Part shown: positions 25,883 through 27,256 of the stretch, piece by piece
Layout of the letters: every line of letters starts with the position of its first letter
How positions within the stretch are numbered: the first letter of the stretch is position 1
Assembly: GCA_002811675.1 (NCBI GenBank)
Contig: PDIM01010397.1
Span: 8,495-35,750 of the forward strand
Direction of reading: 5' to 3'
Source: Ichthyosporea sp. XGB-2017a
Lineage: Eukaryota; Opisthokonta; Ichthyosporea
Length of the DNA stretch: 27,256 nt
Notes under the pieces: model-generated
Told to the model about the DNA's origin: nothing
The model's input: only the letters and a program-made list of their open reading frames with translations
Database searches by the model: none
Program-made: the position numbers and the translations under genes

Positions 25883-26596
25883 TGTAGTACATGAGTGAAA
25901 CTCCGCTTCGTAATGGACCATGCCAGCACCAGTAGCTGTCAAGCTTCAACCTACAGCTTCTCATTGAGATTGCCTCGTGTGTAACGTACTTCAGCTAGCT
26001 TAATTATGTAGTTGGGGACCTGGCAAAGGTACATTATAATAATAATAGTACAAGCTTCGCACACTCAAATCATTTTATAAATTCTTAAAGAAGGGAAAAC
26101 AGGGGAGTTGACCAAAGCTTCACATAACAAGTAAAAAAGGGCCGACTCGTTGCCTTATATATAGACTACAACTCCGTTCATATCTCAATACTCTTTGTAG
26201 AGTTCAAGATCACTGTACTACAAAATTTTACCATTTCTTTCCTTTTCGTACTACATAACTTTGCTGTATGTGTAACTACAGTAGTGCAAACACTCAACCT
26301 CGATTTATATATAAGTTCATTGTTATACTGGTCTGGAGCAAAATCAGTAAAACAGACGGGATAGACGGATACCATTTATAATTTGGTCTTTCGATCGAAG
26401 TGTTTGAGCTTGAGATCGAGTTTACCCACAGCAGAATTATCCGGCGAAGTTGATCCAATGGTCAACCTCTTCTTATAAATACAATCAGCTGGCAACAACA
26501 GAATACTACTATAATAGTCATCGGCGTTACATATAAATCTCAGCGGGACTAGCCTTCGGGACCATGTAGCTTTTAGTGCTACAGTACGTGTAAAAT

Positions 26597-26634
26597 ATTA
26601 CAGTATTATGGAGGATTACAGTATTATATGGAGG
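26597..26634 (+). repeat. Tandem duplication of an 18-20-bp unit containing TACAGTA
   Basis: ATTACAGTATTATGGAGG (26597-26614) is followed at once by ATTACAGTATTATATGGAGG (26615-26634), the same unit with a two-base AT insertion; the first letters of a third unit follow. Confidence 0.9.
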
Positions 26635-27256
26635 ATTGAGAAGCACTACAGTAACTATGTAGTTACGTACGTTACACATGCACATGCATCATATGCATGG
26701 AGATTTGGAGCCGGGGTTGTACACATCCCTTTTCTTCCCTTAATTCTCCTCTGATATATGTAACGCAGAATAGTACTAGCTATACTCTTGCAGACTGCAG
26801 TTGGTGAGAAACTACCATCAAGAATCATTCTCTTGAAAGGGAAAATCATGCAATAACCAATACTTAAACAAATTTAGAAAGACACGAGATTTGGTTTTCG
26901 AAATCACACAATAAAATTTCCTTATAAAATAACCAATAACCCTAGGAAGTACACATGAACTGAACAGAAAACCCTCGCAGAAAACCTGCAAAACAAATTA
27001 AGAAAACAAGAAAACCGGAAACCCCAATTAAGCAGCCAATTTTTTATTAGTAAAGAAGAGCAAATTATGTAAAGAAGAGAGAGAAAAAGCCGCAAAAAAT
27101 TTCGTAATAAGTCGACCTGAAGCCTCCTTTGTTTTTTTGTATTTTTTTCATTGTTGTATTTATTTTTGGATTTGATTTGATGTTGGATTTGCTTAATAGT
27201 TAAGGGATTCCCTTTTGTTTTTTGTTTTTTTTTTTTGTCTATCAAACGATTCTTTT

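Larger units (their letters stand above)
24563..27256. other. 2.7-kb stretch without a supportable gene
   Basis: After the bZIP 3' end no frame shows family features on either strand, and no tRNA or known snRNA is seen. The DNA is AT-rich with many short palindromes and clustered motifs: a 16-bp palindrome at 25867-25882, a hairpin at about 25227-25258, TTCGATCGAA near 26393, TACAGTA words at 26271-26655 and an 18-20-bp tandem duplication at 26597-26634. The last 150 bp is T-rich and may be the leader of a gene beyond the window. Confidence 0.5.

Noticed and set aside
26922-27245. 107-codon minus-strand frame at the right edge
   Set aside because: It has no ATG at its start, and its Lys/Asn/Leu content follows from the T-rich tract it lies on.

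Overview
This is a eukaryotic nuclear window from an opisthokont-like organism. Ten short GT-AG introns (72-165 bp) can be placed at frame-perfect junctions inside conserved proteins, genes are single-cistron and on both strands, AATAAA-like signals follow many stop codons, and a Pol III tRNA gene is present. The proteins point to an animal/fungal relative: eIF4B with the animal-type RPKLNLKPR and FGGxxPVDT motifs, an INCENP with an N-terminal centromere-targeting segment plus IN-box, a RABGAP1-type TBC protein, a GLI/ZIC-type zinc finger with paired CxWxxC fingers, a C/EBP-like bZIP factor, PTRHD1, ALKBH4 and a vanin/biotinidase-like fragment. I cannot tell from sequence alone whether it is a unicellular holozoan or an early fungus; the first seems slightly more likely.

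Layout, left to right. 13-417 (-) vanin-like nitrilase fragment. 982-1299 (+) TFIIA gamma. 1825-3501 (-) ADA2, three coding exons. 3979-5400 (+) ALKBH4, four exons, sharing a divergent promoter with ADA2. 5804-7236 (+) sideroflexin, five exons. 7802-8887 (+) three-finger C2H2 protein. 9207-11672 (-) RABGAP1-like protein and 12405-14669 (-) INCENP, both intronless. 14670-16365: low-complexity DNA, an 88-base T run and an 871-base N gap that looks like an assembly artefact. 16366-16743 (+) PTRHD1. 17140-18811 (-) eIF4B, two exons. 19618-19689 (+) tRNA-Gln(TTG). 19826-21520 (-) PPOX-FNR flavin oxidoreductase with a likely one-base frame error at its N terminus. 21521-23902 is mostly non-coding, with two weak small ORFs on the minus strand. 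23903-24562 (+) C/EBP-like bZIP factor. 24563-27256 has no gene I can support but carries repeated TACAGTA motifs and palindromes.

The first 20 kb is a gene-dense block of housekeeping genes: Pol II transcription (TFIIA gamma, ADA2), translation (eIF4B, PTRHD1, tRNA-Gln), mitochondrial transport (sideroflexin), Rab traffic (RABGAP1-like) and mitosis (INCENP). No operon or shared pathway ties them together. The last 6 kb differs: one small intronless TATA-box bZIP gene stands inside about 5 kb of sparsely coding DNA rich in short palindromes. I found no mobile element, viral remnant, CRISPR array or clear undescribed system. The most useful unusual points are the probable artefactual gap, the N-terminal position of the eIF4B Asp/Arg/Tyr/Gly repeats, the frame break in the oxidoreductase gene, and the regulatory-looking DNA around the bZIP gene.
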